Source: Rhodomicrobium vannielii ATCC 17100 (GTDB lineage Bacteria > Pseudomonadota > Alphaproteobacteria > Rhizobiales > Rhodomicrobiaceae). From it: a stretch of 64,000 nucleotides of DNA. A program made the position numbers and the translations under genes. The first letter of the stretch is position 1, and each line of letters opens with the position of its first letter. Of the stretch, positions 34,103 through 42,545 are shown in pieces. A model generated the notes under the pieces. The model saw only the letters and a list, made by a program, of their open reading frames with translations. It did not search any database and had not been told where the DNA came from. The stretch is from positions 2,697,501 to 2,761,500 of the forward strand of contig NC_014664.1 in assembly GCF_000166055.1 (NCBI RefSeq), in the 5' to 3' direction.

Positions 34103-34633
34103 ATGGCAATACGATCCATCATCACGATCCCCGACGCGATCCTGCGCGAAACATCGAAAACCGTCGAGACAGTCGACGACGAGGTGCGCGCGCTCGCCAA
34201 CGACATGCTTGAAACCATGTACGCCGCGCCGGGCATCGGGCTCGCGGCGGTGCAGATCGGCGTTCTTCGCCGCCTCATCGTGATGGATGCGCAGAAGGGC
34301 GACGAGAAGGGCAAGAACCCGGTCGTTCTCATCAACCCCGAAATTCTAACACACGGCGACACGCCGCGCGTGCATGAGGAAGGGTGTCTGTCCATTCCGC
34401 AGATGTATGCCGAGGTGGAGCGGCCCGCGCTTGTGCGCGTTCGCTATGTCGACGCCGAGGGCAAGCAGCAGGAGCGGGACTTTTCGGATCTTGAGGCGAC
34501 GCTCGTGCAGCACGAGATCGACCACCTCGAAGGGCGGCTGTTCATCGATCACCTGTCGCGGCTGAAGCGGACGCTGCTTATCCGCAAATACCACAAGCTG
34601 CAACGCGAGCGCGCCAAGGCCGACGTGCTGTAG
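34103..34633 (+). CDS. def: Peptide deformylase
   Basis: A protein of 176 residues that removes the formyl group from nascent proteins. All three family motifs are present: GIGLAAVQIG (motif 1), EGCLSIP (motif 2, metal-binding Cys), and QHEIDHLEG (motif 3, two His ligands and the catalytic Glu). The size and the start MAIRSIITIPDAILR are standard. No fmt gene follows in this window, which is unusual because def-fmt pairs are common. The next gene is a convergent hydrolase. Confidence 0.96.
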   Translation: MAIRSIITIPDAILRETSKTVETVDDEVRALANDMLETMYAAPGIGLAAVQIGVLRRLIVMDAQKGDEKGKNPVVLINPEILTHGDTPRVHEEGCLSIPQMYAEVERPALVRVRYVDAEGKQQERDFSDLEATLVQHEIDHLEGRLFIDHLSRLKRTLLIRKYHKLQRERAKADVL

Positions 34634-34669
34634 GGCGCCACGCTTTCGCGCCGACGCGAATCGCCCGCC

Positions 34670-35371
34670 TCAAGCGCTGTGCCACGCTGCCAGCGTGCGC
34701 GCCATGAAGTCCGGCTGTTCCAGCGTGGACAGATGCCCGCAATCCGGCACGACCTCCAGTTTCGCGCCGGGGATCGCATCGGCCATTTCCTTCGCGAGTG
34801 CGGGCGGCGTCAGCTCGTCGCCATAACCGACAGCGATGAGCGTCGGGCAGCGGATCGCGCCGAGATAGGGCCGTGAGTCGCGCCGACCCATGATGGCGGT
34901 CTGCTGCCGGACAAAGACATCCGCGCCACCTTCAAACATCATGCTTTCGACGACAGCGCGCAAAGCCTGGTCATTGCGGCGGCTTGCATGCACGAAAACC
35001 GGAAACAGCAGGCCCGGCAAATCGCCGAACTTGCCGGTTTGCGCCATCTCGATCTGGGTCTTGCGGCGGGCCGTCTGCTCCGGCGTATCGGGGCGCGCCG
35101 TTGTGTCGAGCAACGCGAGCTTTGCCACGCGATCCGGCGCACGGCGCATGATCTCGAAAGCGATATAGCCGCCCATCGATAGCCCGGCGAGTGCGAAGCG
35201 CGGCGGCGCTGCCGCGAGCACATCGTCGGCCAGGGCGGCGATGGAGTCGCTACGGGTGTGGTTGGCAACCGTGACGGTCGCTCCCTGCCTGAACAGCGCA
35301 GGAAGCTGGCTGCCATAGAGCCGCGTGTCGCAGCCGAGGCCGGGAATCAACAGCGCTGGCAAGGCTTCCAT
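34670..35371 (-). CDS. Alpha/beta hydrolase
   Basis: A protein of 233 residues with the alpha/beta-hydrolase fold: LLIPGLGCDTRLY (oxyanion region), nucleophile elbow AGLSMGGYIAFEI, acid GYGDELTPP, and catalytic His CGHLSTLEQP. GGAG lies seven bases before the ATG at 35371. The general pattern fits small esterases or lactonases of the MhpC/BioH type, but no substrate can be deduced. It is monocistronic, convergent with def. Confidence 0.8.
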   Translation of the reverse strand: MEALPALLIPGLGCDTRLYGSQLPALFRQGATVTVANHTRSDSIAALADDVLAAAPPRFALAGLSMGGYIAFEIMRRAPDRVAKLALLDTTARPDTPEQTARRKTQIEMAQTGKFGDLPGLLFPVFVHASRRNDQALRAVVESMMFEGGADVFVRQQTAIMGRRDSRPYLGAIRCPTLIAVGYGDELTPPALAKEMADAIPGAKLEVVPDCGHLSTLEQPDFMARTLAAWHSA

Positions 35372-35475
35372 GGTGTTCTCCGGTTCCCCTCGTGCGGTCC
35401 CGCGAGATTTATGCGGGTGCACGAGCCTGAGGAGTCACGTTGTTCTGTAAACGGTCCCGCTGAAGGAACGGTTTA

Positions 35476-36315
35476 TCAGCGGGCGTCGGCTGCCGACTCC
35501 GAGGATTTCCGGGGAAGTTCGCCGTTGCCGTCCTTCACGCGCGAGCGCACCTGGAAGAACAGCGCCTGCCCGATGATGGCCTTGACGGTCTCGGCGTTGA
35601 ATGGTTTCGCGATGAGGAAGGTCGGCTCCGGCTTCGCGCCGGTGAGCAGAAGTTCCGGGTGCCCCGTTATGAAGATAACCGGCAGTTCGAGTGAGCCGAG
35701 GATTTCGTTCACCGCTTCCACCCCCGAACTCCCATCCGCGAGCTGAATATCGGAGAGGATCAGATCCGGCTGCGTTTCGCGCGCGAGCTTGAGCGCGGCG
35801 GCGTGCGTGCGTGCTGTGCCCGTCACGTTGTGACCGATGCCCGTCACGATCTCTTCGAGATGCGCGGCGGTCAGCGGTTCGTCCTCGATGATGAGGATGT
35901 CGGCCGGGTCGATCTGGCTCGCGATTTCATGATCCGCCGCCGCGATCAGCACGGCGACTTCAGCCGTGTCGATGTCGAGAATTTTCGCGATCGCATCCGC
36001 GTCGAAGCCTTCCACCGACAAAAGTAGAAAGGCCTGACGAGGCTTTGGCGTGAGCGTTTGCAGGCCATGGATCGCCTCGGACGTTTCGCTGCTGATCCGG
36101 AAGTCGTTGGTGCCTACGGAATTCCAGATCTTCAGGAAAACGCGGTAGAGCGCGATCTTCGGCTCCAGTCCGGTCGGGAACAATGTGGGGTCGTCGACCA
36201 GCGCTTCCAGCAGGGCCACAACATAGGCATCTCCGCTCTCCTGCGAACCGGAAAGCGCACGCGCGAACCGCCGGAGCGAAGGCAGATGCGGAGCAATGGA
36301 TTGCGAAACAGACAT
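35476..36315 (-). CDS. phyR: General stress response regulator PhyR
   Basis: A protein of 279 residues with the two-part layout unique to PhyR: an N-terminal ECF-sigma-like domain (1-135, with TLTPKPRQAFLLLSVEGFDADAIAKIL mimicking sigma region 4) and a C-terminal receiver (138-260) with acidic pocket IIEDEP, phospho-acceptor Asp189 in LILSDIQLADG, and FLIAKPF. When phosphorylated it binds the anti-sigma factor NepR and frees EcfG. It is divergent from nepR-ecfG. A candidate EcfG-type promoter lies upstream, so it is probably self-amplifying. Confidence 0.93.
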   Translation of the reverse strand: MSVSQSIAPHLPSLRRFARALSGSQESGDAYVVALLEALVDDPTLFPTGLEPKIALYRVFLKIWNSVGTNDFRISSETSEAIHGLQTLTPKPRQAFLLLSVEGFDADAIAKILDIDTAEVAVLIAAADHEIASQIDPADILIIEDEPLTAAHLEEIVTGIGHNVTGTARTHAAALKLARETQPDLILSDIQLADGSSGVEAVNEILGSLELPVIFITGHPELLLTGAKPEPTFLIAKPFNAETVKAIIGQALFFQVRSRVKDGNGELPRKSSESAADAR

Positions 36316-36362
36316 ATGGCGTTCCCCAAGGATAATTGTCCAGGCGCAGTTGACGTGACTGC

Positions 36363-36387
36363 AACAAACGCCCGTAGCGGGTGTTCC
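36363..36387 (-). promoter_or_regulatory. Candidate EcfG-type promoter of phyR
   Basis: On the minus strand GGAAC (36387-36383), a 16-base spacer and TGTT (36366-36363) match the GGAAC-N16-17-cGTT consensus of EcfG sigma factors in alphaproteobacteria. It is about 50 bases upstream of the phyR start. I found no similar site reading toward nepR. Confidence 0.5.
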
Positions 36388-36463
36388 AGTGCATTGATGA
36401 TTTGTGAAAATTTACTCCCTGTCCAGAGCGGCCGGTGACTCCTCTCAACAACAAGGAACCATG

Positions 36464-36751
36464 ATGAACGAAAACGATACGAGCGAGCGCGAAGCGAGCG
36501 CTCCTCTCCCGCAGTCGCCTCTGAAGGCCGATGAGGCCGGGTTGGTCGTAAAGCTGACCGAGATGCCTGAGGACAAAGGCGCCGCCGACGGGGCCGGCGA
36601 TTCCGAGCAAAAGCCGCCGCTCGATCCCACATACGATGAAGCGAGGTTCGCGGCCGGTGTGGTGAAGCTCTACGAGAAGCTTCTCGCGGAACCGATCCCC
36701 AATGAAATGCTCGCCCTTATCAACAAGATCGAAAAGCAGGAGCGCAATTGA
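36464..36751 (+). CDS. nepR: Anti-sigma factor NepR
   Basis: A small acidic protein of about 95 residues. The C-terminal helix region GVVKLYEKLLAEPIPNEMLALINKIEKQ carries the family core (LY followed by EPIP). It binds EcfG in unstressed cells and phospho-PhyR during stress. AAGGA precedes two adjacent ATG codons at 36461 and 36464; the second has the better spacing. The stop TGA ends at 36751 and ecfG begins at the next base, so the two are translated as a unit. The disordered N-terminus is typical. Confidence 0.88.
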   Translation: MNENDTSEREASAPLPQSPLKADEAGLVVKLTEMPEDKGAADGAGDSEQKPPLDPTYDEARFAAGVVKLYEKLLAEPIPNEMLALINKIEKQERN

Positions 36752-37273
36752 ATGGGTAATCCCGCCGATGCAAGCCTGCGGCAGGAATTGGTCAAGTGGA
36801 TCCCGAACCTGCGCGCCTTCGCGCTATCGCTCACGCAAAGCTCGCAGCATTCGGACGATCTGGTTCAAGATACGCTCGTGAAGGCGCTGTCGAACCTGGA
36901 CAAGTTTCAGGAAGGCACGAACCTGCGCGCCTGGCTGTTCACGATCCTGCGCAACAGCTTCTACAACGACATCCGCTACAAGAAATATCATCAGACCGCG
37001 CCGCTCGACGATGTCGATCCGTCGAACCTCGAAACCCGCGCGACTCAGGAAAAATATATCGAGTTCAAGGACGTGCTGAGAGGGCTGAGCGGCCTCGTGC
37101 CAGAGCAGCGCGAGGCGATCATCCTCATCGCGGCGGAGGGGCTTTCCTATGAAGAAGCAGCGGCGGTCTGCAATTGCCCAGTCGGCACGGTCAAAAGCCG
37201 CCTCAGTCGGGCACGGCAGCGGCTTGAAGAATACGTGAACGGGGAGAAGGCGATTCCCGCGCAGGTCGATTGA
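36752..37273 (+). CDS. ecfG: ECF sigma factor EcfG
   Basis: A protein of 173 residues. Sigma region 2 spans about 10-75 (LRAFALSLTQSSQHSDDLVQDTLVKAL, LRAWLFTILRNSFYND), and region 4 about 105-160 (LVPEQREAIILIAAEGLSYEEAAAVCNCPVGTVKSRLSRAR). These are typical of the EcfG group that directs the alphaproteobacterial general stress regulon. AGGAG inside the nepR end is about nine bases before the ATG. Its proximity to nepR and phyR confirms the group assignment. Confidence 0.93.
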   Translation: MGNPADASLRQELVKWIPNLRAFALSLTQSSQHSDDLVQDTLVKALSNLDKFQEGTNLRAWLFTILRNSFYNDIRYKKYHQTAPLDDVDPSNLETRATQEKYIEFKDVLRGLSGLVPEQREAIILIAAEGLSYEEAAAVCNCPVGTVKSRLSRARQRLEEYVNGEKAIPAQVD

Positions 37274-37344
37274 CCTCCATGAAGCCACATCGTGTATCTT
37301 ACGTCGACGGTCGCGCTTCGGCCGCGAAGGAGAGCTTGGGTGTG

Positions 37345-38826
37345 ATGGCTGGCTTTCGCGACATCTTCACATTGTTCCGCGAGAGTCGCCGCGAGGCCGC
37401 GCTTCTTGGTGCGGCCGCCAGCGTGCTCATCATCCTTATTACATCCTCCTTCTGGCTATCCCACCGTCTTGAAAGCGATGGGCGCATGGCCGCCGAGCTG
37501 AACCGCTATAACGCGAAGCTTGGCCGCGTCGCTCGCACTATGCGCACCGTGGAAAGCAGCCAGCGCGGCTACCTGCTCACGAGAACGGAACAATATTTGC
37601 AGCCCTATAACGAGCTGCATTCGCAGCTCATTCCGCAAACCAGAAGACTGATCGAAAGCGCCCCACCGCAGCTCGAACGAGCCGAGCGATTGACGGTGCT
37701 GCTCGATCTGATGACGCGCAAGGCCGACGAAATGGCCGGAACCGTTGCCTTGGCAGCAAGCGGGCCGCCGGAGGCCGCCATCGAACGTCTGAAAGAAAAC
37801 TACGGAATCACACTCTCCGAACAGATCGAAGAGAACATCAACGCCCTACAGGACGAGACTGCAGCGGACCGCGAAGAAATAGAAAACAACGCGACCGAAC
37901 TCCGCGAGATGAAGACCATAGTCGATGTCATCGGTGGTGTCGCCGTGCTGGGCTTTTCGTTTTTGAGCATGTGGTTTCTGATGAGGTCTAATGCGGCGTT
38001 GACGAAAGCCCACAAGGCGCTCGAAAAATCGAACAACGACCTCGAAGATATCGTCATGCATCGCACCGCCGCGTTGCAGCGGGCGAATGATGAAATTCAG
38101 CGCTTCGCCTATATCGTGAGCCACGATCTTCGCTCGCCGCTTGTCAATATCATGGGGTTCACGTCGGAGCTTGAAACGCTTCGCAAGGAACTGTTTGAAC
38201 GGCTGGAGAAGGCGAACGCGCTGGCGGATGCGGACGTTCTCGGCAAGGATTTCGACGAGGCTTTCGGCTTCATCAAAAGCTCGATCGCCAGAATGGACCG
38301 GCTCATCAACGCCATCCTGAAGATTTCCCGGCAGGGGAGCCGTCCGCTTCACTCTGAATTGATCGACGCAAAGGCCCTCGTCGAAACCGTCGTTTCGAAC
38401 GTCGCCCATCAAATACGCGAGAAGGATGGACGTATCACGGTCGGGGATTTGCCGCCGGTCCTGAGCGACCGGATGTCGATGGAGCAGATTTTTTCCAATC
38501 TCATCGAGAATGCCATCAAATTCCTTAAAAATGACGGACACGGAGAAATAAAGATAGAAGGCTACTTGCGGGGTGTTGACGTAGTATATTCGGTTTCCGA
38601 TAATGGCCGGGGCATCGATCCCCGCGATCATCAAAGGATCTTCGAGCTTTTTCGGCGGGCTGGTCCTCAGGATGTGCCCGGCGAAGGAATGGGATTGGCA
38701 TTCGTGTCCGCGTTGGTGCGGCGACTCGGCGGATCAATCGCCGTCGAATCGGCCTTGGGAATCGGGGCCACTTTCAAGGTGACCCTTCCGGGAACCGCAG
38801 CGCAGAACAGGGGGATGGCCGCGTGA
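37345..38826 (+). CDS. CHASE3-type membrane sensor histidine kinase
   Basis: A protein of about 493 residues. A first membrane helix (ALLGAAASVLIILITSSFWL) and a periplasmic CHASE3-like helical domain with TVESSQRGYLLT are followed by a second helix (TIVDVIGGVAVLGFSFLSMWFLM). Then come a HisKA domain with FAYIVSHDLRSPLVNIMGF (phospho-His), and an ATPase domain with LIENAIKFLKND (N box), VSDNGRGIDP (G1) and GEGMGLAFV (G2). AAGGAG at 37327 favours a start near 37342-37345; an ATG at 37279 without visible ribosome site is possible. It is coupled by GTGA overlap to the next receiver gene and lies just after ecfG. Confidence 0.85.
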   Translation: MAGFRDIFTLFRESRREAALLGAAASVLIILITSSFWLSHRLESDGRMAAELNRYNAKLGRVARTMRTVESSQRGYLLTRTEQYLQPYNELHSQLIPQTRRLIESAPPQLERAERLTVLLDLMTRKADEMAGTVALAASGPPEAAIERLKENYGITLSEQIEENINALQDETAADREEIENNATELREMKTIVDVIGGVAVLGFSFLSMWFLMRSNAALTKAHKALEKSNNDLEDIVMHRTAALQRANDEIQRFAYIVSHDLRSPLVNIMGFTSELETLRKELFERLEKANALADADVLGKDFDEAFGFIKSSIARMDRLINAILKISRQGSRPLHSELIDAKALVETVVSNVAHQIREKDGRITVGDLPPVLSDRMSMEQIFSNLIENAIKFLKNDGHGEIKIEGYLRGVDVVYSVSDNGRGIDPRDHQRIFELFRRAGPQDVPGEGMGLAFVSALVRRLGGSIAVESALGIGATFKVTLPGTAAQNRGMAA

Positions 38827-39260
38827 ACAAGCCTGTTGCAATCGTCATGATCGAAGACGATCATGGTCACGCTCGCCTCATCGAACGGAATATCCGACGG
38901 GCCGGCGTAACGAACGAGATCATTCATTTCTCGGATGGGGCGTCCGCGTTCGCCTATTTCAAGCGGATCGAGAGCGAACCGGCCGACCTGAACCCGATCC
39001 TCGTATTGCTCGACCTGAACCTGCCGGACATGTCGGGAATCGACATTCTCGAATATCTCAAGAACGACGGTCATCTTCGCGTTGCGCCCGTGATCGTGCT
39101 GACAACAACAGATGACCAACTCGAAATCCGGCGGTGTTACGATCTCGGTTGCAACGTCTATATAACCAAGCCCGTCGATTACGAGCAGTTTGCCGTTGCG
39201 ATACGGCAGCTCGGTCTGTTCTTTTCCGTCATCAAGGTTCCGGACCCGCTGAATGCCTAA
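38823..39260 (+). CDS. Stand-alone receiver (response regulator)
   Basis: A protein of 145 residues made only of a receiver domain: acidic pair MIEDDHGH (10-15), phospho-acceptor Asp64 in LVLLDLNLPDMSG, Thr in VIVLTTTDD, and Lys117 in YITKPVD. The family resembles the Rcp1-type single receivers that work with membrane or phytochrome kinases. The GTG at 38823 overlaps the kinase stop as GTGA, so they are translated together. The output partner is probably the following hybrid kinase, by phosphorelay, or PhyR. Confidence 0.85.
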   Translation: MNKPVAIVMIEDDHGHARLIERNIRRAGVTNEIIHFSDGASAFAYFKRIESEPADLNPILVLLDLNLPDMSGIDILEYLKNDGHLRVAPVIVLTTTDDQLEIRRCYDLGCNVYITKPVDYEQFAVAIRQLGLFFSVIKVPDPLNA

Positions 39261-40353
39261 CAAGAATCCGCGAATCCTGATCATCGACGATGATGAAGGC
39301 TTTTGCCGGCTGGTTTCCAATCGTCTGGAACGCAGCGGCTTTTCTGTCGTTTCGGCGTACTCCGCCGCGGCTGGCCTTGAGGAAAACGCGGCGTCCGAGT
39401 TCGACGTTATCCTGCTGGATCACGTCCTTCCCGAGCACGACGGTCTGTCGCTTCTCGCGGCGCTTCAATCGCGCTCGAACGCGCCCCCTGTCGTTTATCT
39501 TACCGGAACGCAGGATAGCCGTGTCGCGGTCGCGGCACTGAAGGCGGGCGCGGCGGATTATGTCGTAAAAGACCTCCACGGCGATTTCCTGCTGCTGCTG
39601 GAAAACGCGATCACCAACGCGATGTTCACGACCGCCCTCAAGCGCGAACGGGAACGGGCCGAAGCCGCCGTCCGCACCGCTCGCGACGAATTCAAGGCGC
39701 TGGCCGAGGAACGCGCGCTGCTGCTTCGCGAGGTCAATCACAGGGTCAGCAACAGCCTTCAGCTTATTGCGTCGCTTCTCCATTTTCAGGGAGACGTCAG
39801 CGGCAATGCCGACGTGAAGGCCGCGCTGAAAGAGGCGAACGGCCGCGTTCTAGCGGTCGCGCGGGTACATCGCTCGCTTTATACTTCGTTCGACGTGCGA
39901 TGGGTGACGCTCTCGGAATATCTGGCGAGCCTCATTCGCGATCTGGAGGATGTGTCCGGCGGCGAAAGCTCGAACAGCGTCATTTCGTTCAGCGGCGCGC
40001 CGATCCAGATCTCGCCTGACGCGGCCGTCGCGATCGGCATCGTGACCACCGAACTCATTCTCAACGCGCTGAAGCACGCCTATCCGAACGGACGCGGTCA
40101 GGTGCGCGTGTTGATCCGCCTGCGCGAGTCGGAAATCGATCTTTTGGTCGAGGACGACGGCGTGGGCACCCAGGATATCCCGCCCGAAAAGAAGAAACGG
40201 CGTGGACTTGGCCAGCGTATCATCGCGGGCATGGCCGAAAAGCTCGAAGGCGCGTTGCGATACGAAAAGCTGTCACCAGGCACACGTGCTGTCCTGACCT
40301 TTCCCCTCGGCGATCATATTCGTGTTCTGGAAAGCGAAAAGGCGCTGACCTGA
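39253..40353 (+). CDS. Receiver plus HRxxN-family (HisKA_2) sensor kinase
   Basis: A soluble protein of 366 residues. A receiver occupies 1-125 (IIDDDEG, Asp56 in ILLDHVLPEHDG, YVVKDL). A coiled linker (125-155) leads to a HisKA_2 domain with LREVNHRVSNSLQLIASLL (phospho-His163 in the HRxxN motif), then an ATPase domain with LILNALKHAYPNGRG and EDDGVGT. Kinases of the HWE/HRxxN class commonly phosphorylate PhyR. Position next to phyR-nepR-ecfG makes this protein a good candidate PhyR kinase. It overlaps the preceding gene by eight bases. Confidence 0.85.
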   Translation: MPNKNPRILIIDDDEGFCRLVSNRLERSGFSVVSAYSAAAGLEENAASEFDVILLDHVLPEHDGLSLLAALQSRSNAPPVVYLTGTQDSRVAVAALKAGAADYVVKDLHGDFLLLLENAITNAMFTTALKRERERAEAAVRTARDEFKALAEERALLLREVNHRVSNSLQLIASLLHFQGDVSGNADVKAALKEANGRVLAVARVHRSLYTSFDVRWVTLSEYLASLIRDLEDVSGGESSNSVISFSGAPIQISPDAAVAIGIVTTELILNALKHAYPNGRGQVRVLIRLRESEIDLLVEDDGVGTQDIPPEKKKRRGLGQRIIAGMAEKLEGALRYEKLSPGTRAVLTFPLGDHIRVLESEKALT

Positions 40354-40479
40354 GGCGCCGACCCGGATGCAAGACCGGATCGTTAAGTCGGGGCGGCGGG
40401 TGACCGAAAAGCGCCGCGACGATAGCGAACGCGGCGGCTCGCTTGTCGTGGCGCTCCCGATCCCGGCGTCACGCAGCAC

Positions 40480-41016
40480 TCATCCGTTCTGGCTCACCCG
40501 CGCTTTCAACGCCTCGAATTTCTCGACCTGCTCGGGATTGAGCGAGTAATCCGCCAGCCGCCCCACGAACACCTTGAACATGGCTTCGCCGTCGATATCG
40601 AAGAACTGCACGCCGCAGCTTTCCTTGCCCATGAACGGGCGTCGCACGAAGGCGATACAGGCGCAGCGCGACGCCTTGATGTGTCCGCCGATGGGGCTCT
40701 TGCCATGCAGGTTGAAGAAGCCGCGTCCGTATTCGCCCTTCGGAAGCGGACCCCGGCATTCGAGAACGAGGTTCTTCGTGTGAACCACAACGGTCACGTC
40801 ACCCCATTCCGCGAGGTCGTTCATGATGTTGTCGAAGGCCGAGGCGGGCGCGAAGGTACAGTTCGCGCGCGGCAGGAGTTGCATCGCTTCGACCACGCTT
40901 ACGCCGTGCGCCTCCGCCAGCGCCTCGATGACGCCATCCGGGTTGGTTTCGAGACGCGCGGCGAGTGCCGCCAGCGCTTCCTCTTTCGAGGCAAAGACGG
41001 TTTGCGTTTCGGTCAT
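40480..41016 (-). CDS. hutX: Cytosolic heme carrier HutX-like
   Basis: A protein of 178 residues of the HutX/HuvX (ChuX) family, which binds intracellular heme and hands it to a degrading enzyme. Recognisable stretches are GVSVVEAMQLLP, WGDVTVVVHTKNLVLECRGPLPKGE, GFFNLHGKSPIGGHIKASRC and SCGVQFFDIDGEAMFKVFVGRL. The ATG at 41016 overlaps the hutW stop by four bases, so the two genes are co-translated. No hutZ-type heme oxygenase is adjacent; HutW would be the degrading partner. Confidence 0.85.
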   Translation of the reverse strand: MTETQTVFASKEEALAALAARLETNPDGVIEALAEAHGVSVVEAMQLLPRANCTFAPASAFDNIMNDLAEWGDVTVVVHTKNLVLECRGPLPKGEYGRGFFNLHGKSPIGGHIKASRCACIAFVRRPFMGKESCGVQFFDIDGEAMFKVFVGRLADYSLNPEQVEKFEALKARVSQNG

Positions 41017-42545
41017 GCGATTTCCTCCGTTGCTGTGACTGTGTGCGGAATGGCGTCGAGCGCGGCGTAAAGGCCGCCGGTCAGGTTAGTGATCCAGAAC
41101 GTGCCCGCGCGCGTGGCTCGGAAGACGCCTCCATCGACGCGGCCTAGTCCCGCCGCCGTCCAATTGTCGAGGAGCGGCGCGGCCGCGCGCGCGAAACCGG
41201 GCGCGATTGCGTCCACAACATCGATGGGGAGCGAGCCCGCTTCCAGCCCCGCCGTGATCGCGGCTTGCGCGGCATAGGCTGGCGGCATTCGCGACGCGCC
41301 CGCGATGGGGGCCTGACCCTCCGCCTTCGCGGCCTTGCGTTCATCGATGCTGACGAGATTGCTCCAGCGGACGCCGTGCGCCTGCCCGCCCGCGCCGGGG
41401 CCGAACGGAATGCATGGCACGCCGCGCTTTATCCCGCTGTTGTAGCGGTTCCGCTCGTGATCGCCGCGCGCGAAATGCGACTGCGACACCTGTCGAAAAC
41501 CCTCCGCCACAAGGAACTCCGCAGCCTCGACATACATCTGCGCCTGCTCGCCGACGAGCGCCGCCGGGGGCAGTTTTTCGTCCGCGATGGACTTCGCGAG
41601 TGGGCCACCACGAAAGATGTTCAGCGCGTAGAGCGTGACGCCGTCGATGCGACTCGACGCGACGGTTTCGATATCGCGCCGCCAGATTTCGCGCGTTTGA
41701 CCGGGCAGGCCGTACATCAGATCGCAGACGATGCTGGCGCGGTCGAGCGCGGCGAGGTCGTTCAGGAAGGCGAGCGTCGCCGCGCCGTCGAGCTTGCGTC
41801 CGAGACGCCGCCGCACCGCCGTGTCAAACGTCTGGACGCCGAGCGAGACGCGGTTCGCGCCCGCATCGAACGCCGCCACCGCCTTTTCGAGGCCGAAGCC
41901 GTAAGCGCGGCCCTCTACCGTAATTTCACACTCGGGATCGAGAGGCAGCAGGCGGCGCACATTGGCGATGAGACGCGCCAGCGGAGCGGAGAGAAGCGCG
42001 CTCGGCGTGCCGCCGCCGAGATAGACGGACTCGATGGGCGCGGTCGAAACCAGCGGCGTCGCGGCCATTTCTTCCATTTCGGCGACGACGTCGTTCACGT
42101 ACGCATCCGAAAGCTCGGGGCGCCAGACGTTCTGGAAAAATCCGCAGAACAGGCAGCGGCTCTGGCAATAAGGCACGTTGATATAGACGGCGGCGGGCTC
42201 GGCGCGGGGCGTTGCGAAGGCTCGCGCGACCGCGCTTCCGGCTTCGGCGGGATCGATGGCGACGCTGCCGCGCCAGGGCGGCGAAAACTCCCGGCCCGAA
42301 AACGCCTCCGTCAGCGGATCGCGTCCAGCCGGAACAAAGAATGCGTCGATGGTCTTCGGCGCGGACATCGGGTGTCCGCCGGGATGACCGCCCGCGTGGC
42401 CCGGCTTGGCCGATTGACCTGCGCCGGTATTGCCAGCATGCGGGTGGCTGGCGTGAGGATGGCTAGCGCCATGGTGAGGGGCCGCGTCGTTGTGCGATGG
42501 CTCGGAGCGGCTTGCTATTTCGGCGTGCGGCGGCCTGCGGTGCAT
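41013..42545 (-). CDS. hutW: Anaerobic heme-degrading radical SAM protein HutW-like
   Basis: A protein of 510 residues of the HemN-like radical SAM class. The cluster motif CQSRCLFC with VYINVPY before it lies near 135, followed by VYLGGGTPSALL, GVQTFDTAVRRRLGR and LMYGLPGQTREIWRRD. ChuW/HutW proteins open the heme ring without oxygen and release iron. The ATG at 42545 has GAAGGA five bases upstream and gives a His-rich N-terminus (12 His in residues 1-58, HPHASHPHAG). An internal ATG at residue 60 (42368) would remove this tail but lacks a good ribosome site. It is operonic with hutX. Confidence 0.85.
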   Translation of the reverse strand: MHRRPPHAEIASRSEPSHNDAAPHHGASHPHASHPHAGNTGAGQSAKPGHAGGHPGGHPMSAPKTIDAFFVPAGRDPLTEAFSGREFSPPWRGSVAIDPAEAGSAVARAFATPRAEPAAVYINVPYCQSRCLFCGFFQNVWRPELSDAYVNDVVAEMEEMAATPLVSTAPIESVYLGGGTPSALLSAPLARLIANVRRLLPLDPECEITVEGRAYGFGLEKAVAAFDAGANRVSLGVQTFDTAVRRRLGRKLDGAATLAFLNDLAALDRASIVCDLMYGLPGQTREIWRRDIETVASSRIDGVTLYALNIFRGGPLAKSIADEKLPPAALVGEQAQMYVEAAEFLVAEGFRQVSQSHFARGDHERNRYNSGIKRGVPCIPFGPGAGGQAHGVRWSNLVSIDERKAAKAEGQAPIAGASRMPPAYAAQAAITAGLEAGSLPIDVVDAIAPGFARAAAPLLDNWTAAGLGRVDGGVFRATRAGTFWITNLTGGLYAALDAIPHTVTATEEIA

